Part shown: positions 53,487-62,984 of the stretch, piece after piece
Position numbering within the stretch: position 1 is the first letter of the stretch
Layout: every line of letters begins with the position of its first letter
Source: Archangium sp.
Lineage (GTDB): Bacteria; Myxococcota; Myxococcia; Myxococcales; Myxococcaceae
Direction: 5' to 3'
Assembly: GCA_030681645.1 (NCBI GenBank)
Contig: JAUXRX010000015.1
Coordinates: 186,001-250,000 of the forward strand
DNA: 64,000 bases
Made by a program: the position numbers and the translations under genes
Notes under the pieces: generated by a model
What the model saw: the letters and a program-made list of their open reading frames with translations, nothing else
Told to the model about the DNA's origin: nothing
Database searches by the model: none

Positions 53487-54137
53487 TCACTTCGCCAGGG
53501 TGTTGATGTGGGCCACCACGTTCTTCATGGCCTGCTCGTCGGCGAGCGTCATGGACATCGGGCGCATCTGGCCGCCGGTGATGTCCTTCGGGTTGGCGCC
53601 GCGGATGCCGCTCTTGAACTTCTTGAGCTGGCTCACCAGGTACCAGTCGTGCTGGCCGGCGATGGGCGGCGCGTTGAGCTGCGGGTTGCCCTTGCCGTCG
53701 GGGCCGTGGCACGCGAGGCACACGCCGTAGGAAGCGGCCCCGGCAGCGGCGTCACCCCCCTGCACCGTGGCAGGCTGCTTCATCGGCGCCATCGACGCGA
53801 CGTACGCGCTGACCGCCTTCACCTCGCCGGTGTCCATCATCTGCTGCGACATGGGCCGCATGCGCAGGCCCTCGAAGTCGTCGGGGTGAGCGCCGCGCAC
53901 GCCGGTGCGGAACTTCACCAGCTGCGCCTCGACGTACCAGGCAGGCAGCCCGGCGATCGCCGGCGCCGCGATGTTCTGCTGACCGTGACCATCGACGCCG
54001 TGGCAGCTCTTGCAGGCCGCGTAGAGTTCCACCCCCGGCAGCGTCTGCTTCGCGCCTTCGGGGCGACACCCGCTCAGGCCCATGACCAGCGTCAAGCCGG
54101 CAAGGGCGAAGGCGTGCGACTTCTTCATTCGGTGCAT
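53487..54137 (-). CDS. diheme cytochrome c4-like lipoprotein
   Basis: The ATG at 54137 has GGAG at a 9-base distance; an ATG at 54128 is in frame. A signal peptide ends in lipobox GLSGC. Two similar cytochrome domains follow, with CKSCH (first) and CLACH (second). Each has the pattern PAIAG…WYVxAQLxKFRTGxR…MRPMSQQM, where the later Met is the axial ligand. This is the cytochrome c4 arrangement. It is the first gene of the oxidase operon and is a natural electron donor from the act complex to CtaC. Confidence 0.92.
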   Translation of the reverse strand: MHRMKKSHAFALAGLTLVMGLSGCRPEGAKQTLPGVELYAACKSCHGVDGHGQQNIAAPAIAGLPAWYVEAQLVKFRTGVRGAHPDDFEGLRMRPMSQQMMDTGEVKAVSAYVASMAPMKQPATVQGGDAAAGAASYGVCLACHGPDGKGNPQLNAPPIAGQHDWYLVSQLKKFKSGIRGANPKDITGGQMRPMSMTLADEQAMKNVVAHINTLAK

Positions 54138-54199
54138 GCGATGTGACTCCAACGACGCGCGCGAAAGGAGCGTCCGATCGGGGGGTGCATTTGTCACAG

Positions 54200-54215
54200 G
54201 GTTCCAGCGGTTCCA
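54200..54215 (-). promoter_or_regulatory. direct repeat TGGAACC upstream of the oxidase operon
   Basis: On the minus strand TGGAACC occurs twice, 9 bases apart (plus-strand GGTTCCA at 54200 and 54209), about 65 bases before the cytochrome c4 start. This could be a regulator site for the operon; no promoter hexamers are clear nearby. Confidence 0.25.
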
Positions 54216-54298
54216 AGGGAATTGCTGGGCCTGGCGTGAGCGAATCTGATGCGTGGGTTCGCCAGAAAAGCCGAGTCAAGTGCAGTGTTTGCGCGGTT

Positions 54299-54892
54299 TC
54301 AGCGGGTTTCGGCACAGCTGGTGTTGCTCTCCCACACGTCGACGTCGTCGACGAGCATGGTGTCTCCGGGCACCGCGTTCATGCCGTCGCTGCGGTTGGT
54401 CTGCACCTCGAAGACGAGCTGCAGCTTCGGCGCGTTCTCGTTGCCGACCTTGAGCGGCGTGCCCAGCGGCGTGCGGCGGAAGTCACCGAAGAGCTGATCA
54501 GACTGGGCCACCTCCTGCACCCCGCCGTTGAGCACGCGCAGGACCCGCATGCGCATGAAGGGCGCGGTGCCCGAGATGTAGGCCGAGAAGCAGAACGTCT
54601 TCATCCCCGAGTCGACCGCGAACTCCTTCGCGTAGGCCATGCGCCCGCCGGCGGCGCTGGCGGTGAGCTTCGCGGCGCGGCCCGAGCGGCCCCCGGCGAC
54701 GAGCTCGAGGGTGCCGTAGATGGCGCTCCATTCCGAGGGCATGGTGTCGCACTCGAAGCCCGGGTTCTCCAGCAGGTTGGCCGGCGTCTTCGAGGTGTCG
54801 CGGCAGCCGGCGGGTGTGCCTGCATCGGGCGCGACGGTCGTGGGGCCACAGGCGAAGCAGGTGAAGGCGAGGGTCAAGGTGAGCGCGCGCAT
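54299..54892 (-). CDS. lipoprotein with carbohydrate-binding-like beta-sandwich
   Basis: The 197-residue protein has a signal peptide ending in a lipobox (FACG-type, Cys15), then the DAG-rich start of the mature part. The domain (about 30-190: NLLENPGFECDTMPSEWSAIYGTLELVAGGRSGRAAKLTASAAGG…MLVDDVDVWES) follows the NPGFE…W…S…G…A…L pattern of CBM4/22-like jelly-rolls. No catalytic part. It lies 44 bases after the Cys-rich lipoprotein gene in a three-gene run (58307 to 54299). Confidence 0.8.
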   Translation of the reverse strand: MRALTLTLAFTCFACGPTTVAPDAGTPAGCRDTSKTPANLLENPGFECDTMPSEWSAIYGTLELVAGGRSGRAAKLTASAAGGRMAYAKEFAVDSGMKTFCFSAYISGTAPFMRMRVLRVLNGGVQEVAQSDQLFGDFRRTPLGTPLKVGNENAPKLQLVFEVQTNRSDGMNAVPGDTMLVDDVDVWESNTSCAETR

Positions 54893-54936
54893 GTCGAGCC
54901 GGCGCTTCTAGCAGTCTCGCCGCGACCGGTACCACC

Positions 54937-57531
54937 TCAGGGCAGGCAGGTGGCGGTGAGCTCGACGACCTGCCCCGTGCGCGTGCCGGCGAAGAGCCGA
55001 TCGGTCGTGTCGCGCGTCTCGTAGAGCCGCAGCGCGTCCTTCGTCTCGAGGGCGTCGTTGAGCACGGTGACGGGCACCCAGGCCGGCAACCCGCCATCGG
55101 GTCCGGCCGTGGCCTCGGCGCGAAACACGCCGGCGGGCGTGGCGACGAAGACGTCGCCGCACCGGCGCGCGAAGTCGGTCGCGGCGAGCGCGCCCCCATC
55201 GACCTGGGGGAGCGGCTGGGTGAGCGGCACCATGATGGGCAACGACCAGATGCGCCCGTCGCTGAAGCCGGTGCGGCCCGGGCCGCCGTCGGGCTCCGTC
55301 CACACCTCGAGGGGGAGCGAGTTGAGCATCGGCGGCTTGGGCACGGCGGTGAGGGTCCAGGTGACGAGATCGGCGGTGCCGAAGCGCAGGTTGTCGGTGC
55401 TGGTGGTGAGGAAGCCCGAGATGCCCGTGGTCGACGGGACGAGCGTCATCGAGCGCAGGCGCACGCCGGGCACCGGCACCAGCACCCGCTCGAACGCCGC
55501 CGGCTGGGCGAACGGGCCGGTCATCGCCTGGGTCACGTCGGCGACCCAGATGGTGTCGCCCGACGCCACCAACACCACGGTGCGCGCACCGACCTGCACG
55601 GCCGCGCCCGAGGCAGGCGGCGTGAAGGCGGCCCCGGGGGGCATGGTGGCCATCGCGCGCGGTTCCCCCTGGCTGGTGTCGACCAGGCCCGCGGTCGCGA
55701 CGATCCACCGGGAGTGGGTGGGGATGACGGACAGGAGCACGAGGGGGACCTCGGCCAGCCCGGACACCAGGCCCCCGTTCGGCTCGTGCTTGAAGATGAA
55801 GCCGCCGGCCTCGGCCACCACCTGCACGGCCCCGCTGCGATCCTCGGTGAAGCTGAGCATCGTGTCGGGCTGGCGATCGAGGAAGACGGGGCGCATCGGC
55901 GCGCGCCCCAGCTGCGAGTCCACGCCCCGATCCAGCGCGTGCCACACCCGCCCGTCGGTCCCGGCGTGCGCACGTACGAAGGGCGAGGCGCGCTGCGGCA
56001 CGAAGCTCCACTGGTAGGGAGTCTGGTCTTCGATCGACGCCGACCAGGTCACGCGCATGGGGCCGAAGCTCACCTGCACGGGGTAGCTCGAGGCGCCTTC
56101 CGCGCAGCGGGTGAGCAGCATCGGTTCCTGGTCGGAGCCCTCGTCGAACACGAGCTGGAGCGGGCTGCCACCGTCGGGGCAGGCCGCGAGGACGGGGGTG
56201 CTGGTCCACTCGAGGGGCCGCTGGCTGACGGCCTGAAAGCCGGTGCCGCCCCCGGCGCGCGGCACCTCGGCGATGATGGTCAACAGCGGCCCGATGAGGC
56301 CCGCCACGGCGCCCGAGGACCTGCCCGCGAGCACGATCGGTTGGGCCACGGGCAGCGGGTAGGGAACGCCGGCGCCCGGGGTGCTCGCGAAGAAGCCGGC
56401 GTCGGTCAGCGCGAAGATGGTGTCGCCGTTGACGACCACCTCGCGCAGGGTGCCCGGAAAGCCGACGCCGCCGTCGCCATCGACCACCACCCGGGCGGCG
56501 TCGACCCGCACCAGCGCCGTCGTGCCGCGCGGCTGGAGCGGATCGCGCTGCCGCAGGAAGTCGGTGACGCCCAACGGTTCCCAGCCTCCGTCGCCCGAGA
56601 AGCGCGCGCGATACGTCGCCCCGTTGGCGTAGCGCAGCGCGGGGCCCTCGAAGGAGAGGGCCAGATCGGTCACGCCCCCTGCCGCCATCGGAGGCCTGTA
56701 GTTGCGCTCGAAGAGCACCGTCACCGGGCCGGGGCCCGCCACCTGCTCTTCCTTGAACTGGGCGGTGACGCGCAGGCCGCCGTCGGCGAGCAGCGCCGCC
56801 ATCATCACGCCCTCCTGGGGCGGGCCTGCGTCCATCACCAGGAAGGCGGGCGGCAGCAACGACATGCGGTTCATCGCCAGCAGGAGCGGCGCGGGCTCGG
56901 TGACGCGCGGGTTCAACCAACGGGTGCCGAGCGCGGTGGTCTTGCCGGTGGTGACGACGTCGGTCACGTCGTCACAGCGGTTGGCGAACGTGTCGCAGCG
57001 GTAGCTGCCCTCGCAGCCCTCGTCGCTGGTGCACAGCGACCTCGCGCCGGTGCCGAGCTGAATGCACCGCTGCTCGTTCTCCACCTTCTGCCCGCAGCGG
57101 TAGCCGTCGGGGCATTCCCCGTCGCGGCCGCAGTCGCGCGAGGCGCCGCCGTCCGTGTCGGCCGGGTCGAAGCAGCGATGGGAAGCGGCGCAGCGCCAGC
57201 CGCCCTGGCAGCCGTCGTCGGTCGCGCAGCGGGTGGGCGCGCCGGCGTCGAGCTCCTGGCAGTTCGAGATGCCCTCGAACTGCTCGCCGCACTTCCACCC
57301 GGCAGGGCAGTGCACGTTCTTCTCGCAGCGCCAGGTCTCGACCAGCTGGCCTCCGTCGAGCGTGTTGTCGAAGCAGCGATCGTCGAAGCCGCAGGCCCAG
57401 CCGGCGGCGCACTGCTGGCCACCGTCACCGCCGTTGTGATCGCACGAGAAGGGCCGCGGGTAGTTCTCGAGCTTGAGGCCGCCACAGGCGAGCCAGAAGC
57501 CACAACCGAACAACGCCAGGGCCCGCTTCAC
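54937..57531 (-). CDS. large Cys-rich lipoprotein, unknown function
   Basis: The 864-residue protein has a signal peptide with lipobox LACG (Cys16). Residues about 25-190 contain repeats of the form CDxxCxxGWxCG…C (at least five, each with four to six Cys), a disulfide-rich pattern often found in surface proteins of this phylum. The rest (about 200-860) is beta-rich with low repetition, ending VVELTATCLP. The ATG overlaps the stop of the CsgG/TolB-like gene (ATGA), so the pair is coupled. No enzyme motif is visible. Confidence 0.75.
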   Translation of the reverse strand: MKRALALFGCGFWLACGGLKLENYPRPFSCDHNGGDGGQQCAAGWACGFDDRCFDNTLDGGQLVETWRCEKNVHCPAGWKCGEQFEGISNCQELDAGAPTRCATDDGCQGGWRCAASHRCFDPADTDGGASRDCGRDGECPDGYRCGQKVENEQRCIQLGTGARSLCTSDEGCEGSYRCDTFANRCDDVTDVVTTGKTTALGTRWLNPRVTEPAPLLLAMNRMSLLPPAFLVMDAGPPQEGVMMAALLADGGLRVTAQFKEEQVAGPGPVTVLFERNYRPPMAAGGVTDLALSFEGPALRYANGATYRARFSGDGGWEPLGVTDFLRQRDPLQPRGTTALVRVDAARVVVDGDGGVGFPGTLREVVVNGDTIFALTDAGFFASTPGAGVPYPLPVAQPIVLAGRSSGAVAGLIGPLLTIIAEVPRAGGGTGFQAVSQRPLEWTSTPVLAACPDGGSPLQLVFDEGSDQEPMLLTRCAEGASSYPVQVSFGPMRVTWSASIEDQTPYQWSFVPQRASPFVRAHAGTDGRVWHALDRGVDSQLGRAPMRPVFLDRQPDTMLSFTEDRSGAVQVVAEAGGFIFKHEPNGGLVSGLAEVPLVLLSVIPTHSRWIVATAGLVDTSQGEPRAMATMPPGAAFTPPASGAAVQVGARTVVLVASGDTIWVADVTQAMTGPFAQPAAFERVLVPVPGVRLRSMTLVPSTTGISGFLTTSTDNLRFGTADLVTWTLTAVPKPPMLNSLPLEVWTEPDGGPGRTGFSDGRIWSLPIMVPLTQPLPQVDGGALAATDFARRCGDVFVATPAGVFRAEATAGPDGGLPAWVPVTVLNDALETKDALRLYETRDTTDRLFAGTRTGQVVELTATCLP

Positions 57532-58307
57532 GGCCAGCCCCCCACCAGCACCACGCCGTTGCCGGTGGGGAGCAGCGCCACCGCGCTCCCGCCCGTCTCT
57601 TTCGGGAAGAGGAAGATGCCCAGGCCCAGGAGCACCGCGCCGCCCGCGAGCAGGGTGAGGCCCGACGTCTTGTTGATGGCGATCGCCTCGAGCTCCTTCT
57701 CGTAGACGCTGCGCGGCTTGAAGAAGCCGCTGGTCTCGTCGAGCTCTTCCTTGAGCGCGCGTTGGCGGCTGAAGCCGTCGACCGCGATGATGCCGCCGCC
57801 GGCCACGGTCGCGGCACCGACGCCGATGAGCAGCCAGGGCACCACCTTGCTCGGCGCGGGTGGCAGCGGCGTGGCGGTCGCTTCGGCCAGCGCCCAGGGG
57901 AGCACGTCGGCCAGCTGCTTCACGTCACGCGCGAGGCGCACGCTCCGCGCCACCGTCTGCGCCTTGCCCGAGTCGAGCATCTGCAGGGACAGCTGCAGCG
58001 AGTCACCGAGCTTCGTGAGCGAGCTCTGCAGCACGAAGCGGGCCCCGAGCGCGCCGGACAGCTCGGCGGTGCAGCTCGAGTCACCGCAGCCCAGCAGCTG
58101 CTTCTGCCGTTCCACGCCCAGCAGGGTGCGGATGTCGCTCGAGCTGATCACCTCGAAGAAGCCGCGCTTGCTCAGCTGCTGGGTGATGGCCTCGCCCAGC
58201 GCGGCGGCCTTCTCGGGCTCGACGCCGATCGCCTGCACGTCGAGCACCGCGAGCTTCGGCTTGTCGGCCGCCAGCACCGTCGACAGCAGCACCACGGAAA
58301 GCCACAT
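57528..58307 (-). CDS. exported protein with CsgG/TolB-N-like domain and C-terminal membrane segments
   Basis: The 259-residue protein has a signal peptide (…LSTVLAADKPK). Next is a domain of about 110 residues: LAVLDVQAIGVEPEKAAALGEAITQQLSKRGFFEVISSSDIRTLLG…GSDLQLSLQML. The pattern (xxAVLDLxxxGV…LxxxLxxxLxxxGxFxVI) is typical of the TolB N-terminal or CsgG-like fold. Then comes a Pro-rich linker and two hydrophobic segments (about 156-180 and 210-232). Such proteins help outer-membrane assembly or secretion. It is the first gene of the run with two lipoproteins. Confidence 0.72.
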   Translation of the reverse strand: MWLSVVLLSTVLAADKPKLAVLDVQAIGVEPEKAAALGEAITQQLSKRGFFEVISSSDIRTLLGVERQKQLLGCGDSSCTAELSGALGARFVLQSSLTKLGDSLQLSLQMLDSGKAQTVARSVRLARDVKQLADVLPWALAEATATPLPPAPSKVVPWLLIGVGAATVAGGGIIAVDGFSRQRALKEELDETSGFFKPRSVYEKELEAIAINKTSGLTLLAGGAVLLGLGIFLFPKETGGSAVALLPTGNGVVLVGGWP

Positions 58308-58486
58308 GGGGACTCCCTGTTCACCAAACCCCGCAAAGCTACGCGATGTGAGCTGGCGACACCGTGCCGAACGTCACCGGCGCCCCGCGTTCGGCAAGTA
58401 TTTCTGCCCGATTTCAAGGGGTTGGGGTGGCGCCCGGGGTCTGATCGCGTGGCGGGAGGGATCAGGGGGCTTGCCGACAACCGGGC

Positions 58487-58708
58487 ATGAGCTCCACCGA
58501 ACTCGTCACCCTGTATCGCCGCTTTGGTCCCGTCCTCTTCAGCCACTTCCTGCGCCGCCTCGGCGACGAGAACCGGGCGATGAAGGCGACGCGCTACGCG
58601 TTCCAGGACCTGATCGAGACGGGCAAGAGCACCGAGCGCGACGTGGTGCAGTGGATTCGTGAGCTCGAGACGCCCCGCGAGGTCGCGCTCACCGATTCGA
58701 TCTACTGA
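58487..58708 (+). CDS. 73-residue protein resembling isolated sigma-70 region 2
   Basis: An ATG at 58487 gives ELVTLYRRFGPVLFSHFLRRLGDENRAMKATRYAFQDLIETGKS. This matches the start of sigma-70 region 2 of ECF factors (LYRRYGPxLxxxLxRxLGDxxxAEDxxQExFxxL). The acidic core residues of region 2 are changed (AEDLLQE becomes MKATRYAF), and regions 2.4, 3 and 4 are absent. The small size with an intact start and stop suggests a gene rather than a fragment. It may be a decoy or a regulator of RNA polymerase. It is convergent with the beta-helix gene at 58727. Confidence 0.6.
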   Translation: MSSTELVTLYRRFGPVLFSHFLRRLGDENRAMKATRYAFQDLIETGKSTERDVVQWIRELETPREVALTDSIY

Positions 58709-58726
58709 ACGAGCGCAGCCACCCGC

Positions 58727-61150
58727 TCAGCGGGGCGGCACCGGCACCGTGCCGGCGCTCACCTTCGCCTGGTTGTCCTTGAAGGCCGTCGCCTGAGTGA
58801 CCACCACCTGGCGCGCTCCGAGCGGCTGCGGCGCGCTGGCGAGCTCTTCGACGGTGGAGCCATCTTGCGCGTGGAGCCCGACCGGGTTCTTCGCGATGCG
58901 CGCGCCGTCGAGCACCCCGGCCGCTTCAGCGAACACCGCGCCGATGCCGGCGTTGCCCTCGATGGCCCCGCCGACGAAGAGAATGGCACCATCGGTGAGC
59001 GCCTCGAGCCCGTTCCCGAAGCGCCCGTCGGGATCGGCGCGGGTGTCGCGCACCACGGAGTCGGTGACCTCGACCCGCGACTGGAACGCGAAGAGACCCA
59101 CCTGCTGGTTGTCCACGAACGCTGAGTCCTTCGCGGTGAGCAGCGCCCCGAAGCTGGCGTTGGCCCCCCGCCCCCGGGAGCCCAGCGCGTTGGGGAGCGT
59201 CGAGCGCACGGTGACCCGCAGCGCCGAGATCGCGCTCGTGTCGTCGGCGGCCTGGAGCCCGGCCGTGTGGTTCCCCACCACCGCGACGTCCTGGAGGTCG
59301 ACCCAGCCGCCCCGCTCGGCGACGACGCCCTGGCCGAACTCGCCGTTGGGGTCGAGCCGGGTGTCCCGCACCACCGTGGACGTGGCGATCGCGGTGCCCC
59401 TCGTCGTCGCGTAGAGGCCCGCACCTGCGTTGTGCGCGAGCAGGCAGCGGTCGAGGGTGAGCGCCCCGGCCTCGGCGACGGCAGCGCCGTAGCCCGCCAC
59501 CCCGCCGTCGGCCGGCGTTCCCGTGGCCTCCGCGAGGACGCAGCCGGTCAGCGCGATCGAGCCCTGCCGTGAGGCGAGCGCCGCCACGTCTGCATGACGG
59601 CGCACCTCGACGGCCGTGCCGCGGACGCGCGCGGCGTCCTGGGCGCGCAGGCCCACGCCCGTGGTGTCGAACACCCCCACGTGATCGAGGCTCACCTCGG
59701 CGAGCGAGAGGGCCTGCACCCCCGAGCCCACCACCGAGAGCACGGCGACGTGCTCGAGCGTGAGGCGAGCCGCGCCCTGCGCGCTCAGGCCGAAGGTGGA
59801 GCTGCCCGCCCCCTGAACGCCGCGCGCGGTGACGAAGCTCAAGGTGGCTGCGCTCGGAGCGTTGTCCGTCATCAGGAGCCCGTGGGGAGCGTCTTCTGCC
59901 GCGCCCCCGGTCCAGCTGAGCGCGCCGCCTTGCAGCACCACGACCGCCATGCCCATGGGCGTTCCTGCGTTGTCGAGGCCGAGCGAGGTGCGCCTCACCA
60001 CCGCGTCGACGAGGGCAGCCCTGCTCGTGGGCTGGGTCACCAACAGGCCGGCGGCGCGATTGTCCTGCAGCACCAGGGTCTCGGCGTCGAGCGCAGCGCC
60101 CCCCTGCACGGCGATCCCCATGCCCAGCTTGCCCGTGCTGGCGCGGGGCAACGTGCCCGAGACGAGGGTGCGGGTGAGCGTCGCCGTGGTCCCGGCGCGA
60201 TCGAGGAAGAGCCCGGTCTCGCGATTCTGGCTCAGCTCGACGTCGGTGAGGGTCACGTGGGCCGAGTAGGACGCCGCGATCCCCTGGCCGAAGGTCTGCG
60301 TCGCGGGGTCCACCAGGGTGCCGCGGACGACCACGTCCTCCAGGGTCAACCGGCTGCCGGGATCGAGCGCCTGCACGCCCGAGCGCCGGTTGGCGTCGAG
60401 CACACAGTGGCGCAGCGTCAGCTGACCTCCACCCTCGACGCGCGCGGCCAGGGTCGAGTCGCGCACGGTGAAGCCCTCCATTTCCACGCCCTGCACGGCC
60501 AGCACGGTGAGCGCAGGGCTGCCGCTGAGCCGCACCTGCCCGGCGCAGCGGCCGATGAGCTTGACCGGCCTGGTGGCGACGAGGGACTCACCGTAGGTGC
60601 CGGGCGCCACCGCGATGGTGGCCCCCGCGGCCGCCGACCCCAGCGCGCCGGAGATGGTGGCGAAGTGGGTGGCGTCCAACATGCCGGCGCCGAACGAGGC
60701 ATCGACGAACAGGGTCGCCGCCGCGGGCGGAAAGGCGGCCCCGCAGTCGCCGATGGGCTGGCAGGCGGCCGAGCCGATGGCCGCGCGGGTCGCGCCCGTG
60801 CAGGGGACGATGGGCAGGGTCGGCTCGCAGGTCCACCCGCTCGGGTCGCGGGTGAAACCGGGAGGGCACCGGGCCCAACCGATGGCGGTGCAGGCTTCGC
60901 CGGGCACGGCCAGGCTGCCCGCATCGCAGGACCCGTCGAGCACGGCGTCGCAGCCCCAGCCACCCGCGCTGGGCACGAAGCCGGCGCCGCACGTGGTCCA
61001 GCCCGCGGGCTGGCACTGACCGGCGGCGTTCTCGAAGTGGCCGGCCTCGCACGTCGTGGGCGCGGGGGTGGTGCCACCGTCCTCAGCTGGCGGCGCCTCT
61101 CCCGGGCAGGCGCACAACACGAAGAGGCTCAACGCCGCGAGGAACCTCAC
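58727..61150 (-). CDS. large right-handed beta-helix lipoprotein
   Basis: The GTG at 61150 overlaps the preceding stop (GTGA) and opens a signal peptide with lipobox CACP (Cys15). Residues about 30-130 carry Cys-containing repeats of the form GFxxxxxGWxCxxxL. Residues about 160-790 repeat a pattern of strands with turn motifs (e.g. GVEMEGFTVRDSTLAARVEGGGQLTLRHCVLDANRRSGVQAL), typical of right-handed parallel beta-helix (pectate-lyase-like, NosD-like) proteins. No catalytic Asp triad is apparent. It follows a sister gene of the same fold directly. Confidence 0.8.
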   Translation of the reverse strand: MRFLAALSLFVLCACPGEAPPAEDGGTTPAPTTCEAGHFENAAGQCQPAGWTTCGAGFVPSAGGWGCDAVLDGSCDAGSLAVPGEACTAIGWARCPPGFTRDPSGWTCEPTLPIVPCTGATRAAIGSAACQPIGDCGAAFPPAAATLFVDASFGAGMLDATHFATISGALGSAAAGATIAVAPGTYGESLVATRPVKLIGRCAGQVRLSGSPALTVLAVQGVEMEGFTVRDSTLAARVEGGGQLTLRHCVLDANRRSGVQALDPGSRLTLEDVVVRGTLVDPATQTFGQGIAASYSAHVTLTDVELSQNRETGLFLDRAGTTATLTRTLVSGTLPRASTGKLGMGIAVQGGAALDAETLVLQDNRAAGLLVTQPTSRAALVDAVVRRTSLGLDNAGTPMGMAVVVLQGGALSWTGGAAEDAPHGLLMTDNAPSAATLSFVTARGVQGAGSSTFGLSAQGAARLTLEHVAVLSVVGSGVQALSLAEVSLDHVGVFDTTGVGLRAQDAARVRGTAVEVRRHADVAALASRQGSIALTGCVLAEATGTPADGGVAGYGAAVAEAGALTLDRCLLAHNAGAGLYATTRGTAIATSTVVRDTRLDPNGEFGQGVVAERGGWVDLQDVAVVGNHTAGLQAADDTSAISALRVTVRSTLPNALGSRGRGANASFGALLTAKDSAFVDNQQVGLFAFQSRVEVTDSVVRDTRADPDGRFGNGLEALTDGAILFVGGAIEGNAGIGAVFAEAAGVLDGARIAKNPVGLHAQDGSTVEELASAPQPLGARQVVVTQATAFKDNQAKVSAGTVPVPPR

Positions 61151-62295
61151 GGAGCCAGCTCGATGGCCCCGGCGCGCACCGCGAGGTCTGCCCCCGGCGC
61201 GTCGATGAGCGTGGGCTCGACCACGATGGGCACGACGGTGCGTTGCACCACCACCCGGTACCGCCCGCCAGAGACGGTGGCCCCGGCGACGCTGACTCCC
61301 TGGCCGCACCCGTCGGCGAGCAGCTGGGCGCGCGCGTTTCGCCGGGAGATCACGTTCTCGATGGTCGCGCTCGTCGTGCCGGTGAACAACGCGATGCCGT
61401 CGCCGATCTCTTCGAAGGTCGAGATGTCGATGGGCTCGCGCACCGCTCTCGTGTCCTGCACGGTCACGTCGCGAATGACGAGGCCCGTCGAGTCGCGCGC
61501 GCCGATGCCCATGAGGGCGTTGCCGCTCACCTCGCCGCCGGACACGGTCACGGTGGCTTCCCCGGCGGCGGCGGTCTGCCCCTGCGCCCACACGCCGCGG
61601 CCGAGGTTGTCCTTCACCGTGCAGCCGTCGAGCGTGGCCCGGGTCGCGGCCCCGTCGATCAGCACGCCGATGTTCTGGTTGCCCTCGATGGTCACCCCAT
61701 GAAGCGTGAGCCTGGCGCCCGCGCTGGCGACGACCCCCGAGCCGGCCGAGAGTGACTGCCCCGTCTGTTCGGCGATGCGGCCGCCCTCGACGCGAACCCG
61801 CGCGCCGATCGAGCGCAGGCCGACCGCGCTCTGCGTCAGCTCACAGTCGGTCAGCACCACCTCTCGCGAATCACAGTCGGGCCGGGTGCAGGTCGAAGTC
61901 ACCGCGCTCTTCTGGCTGCCCGACACCGTCACCCCGATCAGCGCGACGGGCCCGGGCTCGATGGCGATGCCGCCGCCGGTGCTGGCGAGAACACGAATGC
62001 CCTGCACGATCGAGCGGGGGCCTCCGCGCACCGTGAGCACGGGGTCTCCCCCGGTGAGGGTCACCGCGGCGCGGTCGCTCGCGGCGAGGCTGACGTCTTC
62101 CGGGAGCACGAAGCTGCCCTCGTAGGTGCCGCTGGGGAGGATGACGCAGTCGCCCGCCTGCACCGTCGCCAGCGTCTCGGCGAGGGAGACGGGGGGAATG
62201 AGCACCCGGTCGCACTTGAGCCCCTGGGGCGCAGTCCCCTTCGGCGTGAGCGGACCGCAGGCGGTGAGCAGGAGCAGCAGGGCGAAGGAGCGCAC
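61147..62295 (-). CDS. right-handed beta-helix lipoprotein
   Basis: The GTG at 62295 opens a signal peptide ending in lipobox LTACG (Cys12). The mature 370 residues show the same beta-helix grammar as the next gene (QGIRVLASTGGGIAIEPGPVALIGVTVSGSQKSAVTS…) after a short Cys-containing section (TPKGTAPQGLKCDRVLIPP…CVILPSGTYEGSF). GTY-ES/EGSF is common at the beginning of NosD-like helices. The stop overlaps the next gene (GTGA), so both are co-expressed. Probably surface binding proteins. Confidence 0.8.
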   Translation of the reverse strand: MRSFALLLLLTACGPLTPKGTAPQGLKCDRVLIPPVSLAETLATVQAGDCVILPSGTYEGSFVLPEDVSLAASDRAAVTLTGGDPVLTVRGGPRSIVQGIRVLASTGGGIAIEPGPVALIGVTVSGSQKSAVTSTCTRPDCDSREVVLTDCELTQSAVGLRSIGARVRVEGGRIAEQTGQSLSAGSGVVASAGARLTLHGVTIEGNQNIGVLIDGAATRATLDGCTVKDNLGRGVWAQGQTAAAGEATVTVSGGEVSGNALMGIGARDSTGLVIRDVTVQDTRAVREPIDISTFEEIGDGIALFTGTTSATIENVISRRNARAQLLADGCGQGVSVAGATVSGGRYRVVVQRTVVPIVVEPTLIDAPGADLAVRAGAIELAP

Positions 62296-62360
62296 GGGTC
62301 GAAACAAGGTCCCACGACAGACCCGGGCGTGCAACGGGGCCCCGGCAGGCCCGCCCGTCT

Positions 62361-62981
62361 TCAGCGCAGCGCTGCCACGCCGAGCAGCACCACCTGAAAG
62401 AGCACCTGGGGCACGTTGAAGCCGGTGGTGATGCGGTTGATCCGCCTGAAGCGGGCCTCGTCTTCGCTGGCGAACCAGATGCCCTTGTCGCCCACCGTCT
62501 TCCCTTCCACCGCCTGGAAGAACAGGGCCGCGTAGAGCACCTCGACGAAGAGACTGAACAGCAGCATGAACACCAGCGCGGGCGCGAACAGCCCCCACGC
62601 CGAGTCGAGCGGCAACGGCAGCGCGAGGCCCAGCCCCAGCACCGTCAGAATGCACAGCACGTCGTGGGTGATGCCGATGGGCGGGCGCCAGTTTCGGGTG
62701 ACGTAGAGCATCACCATCTCCACCGCGCCGCGCAGCCACATCGAGAGCGCGTGCACCCCCAGGATGATCCGGTAGCCCAGGGGGAGTGACGGCTCGAACG
62801 CCAGCACCGCGCACTCGAACAGCCAGAACCAGATCGCGAAGAACAGCCACAGCAACTTGGGGTTGCTGATCTTCCCGCCCATCGCGTGGGCGCGGTTCTG
62901 CTTGCCGCGGAACCAGAGCGCGGCCAGCACGCAGCCTCCCAGCGAGGCGAAGAGCCCGAGCCGGGAGACGAGCGTGAGCAC
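62361..62981 (-). CDS. membrane protein of unknown function
   Basis: The 206-residue protein has five or six membrane segments (WLFFAIWFWLFECAVLAFEPSLPLGYRIILGVHALSMWL…, LFAPALVFMLLFSLFVEVLYAALFFQAVEG). Between the segments are charged loops with a conserved-looking WRPPIGITHDVLCI. It lies 3 bases after the Skp-like gene stop and 65 bases before the beta-helix gene. No family recognised. Confidence 0.75.
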   Translation of the reverse strand: MLTLVSRLGLFASLGGCVLAALWFRGKQNRAHAMGGKISNPKLLWLFFAIWFWLFECAVLAFEPSLPLGYRIILGVHALSMWLRGAVEMVMLYVTRNWRPPIGITHDVLCILTVLGLGLALPLPLDSAWGLFAPALVFMLLFSLFVEVLYAALFFQAVEGKTVGDKGIWFASEDEARFRRINRITTGFNVPQVLFQVVLLGVAALR

Positions 62982-62984
62982 TGC

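Noticed and set aside
55714..57705. 663-codon open frame on the plus strand
   Set aside because: It is antisense to the Cys-rich lipoprotein gene; low-complexity Ala/Gly/Arg/Val sequence without start context.
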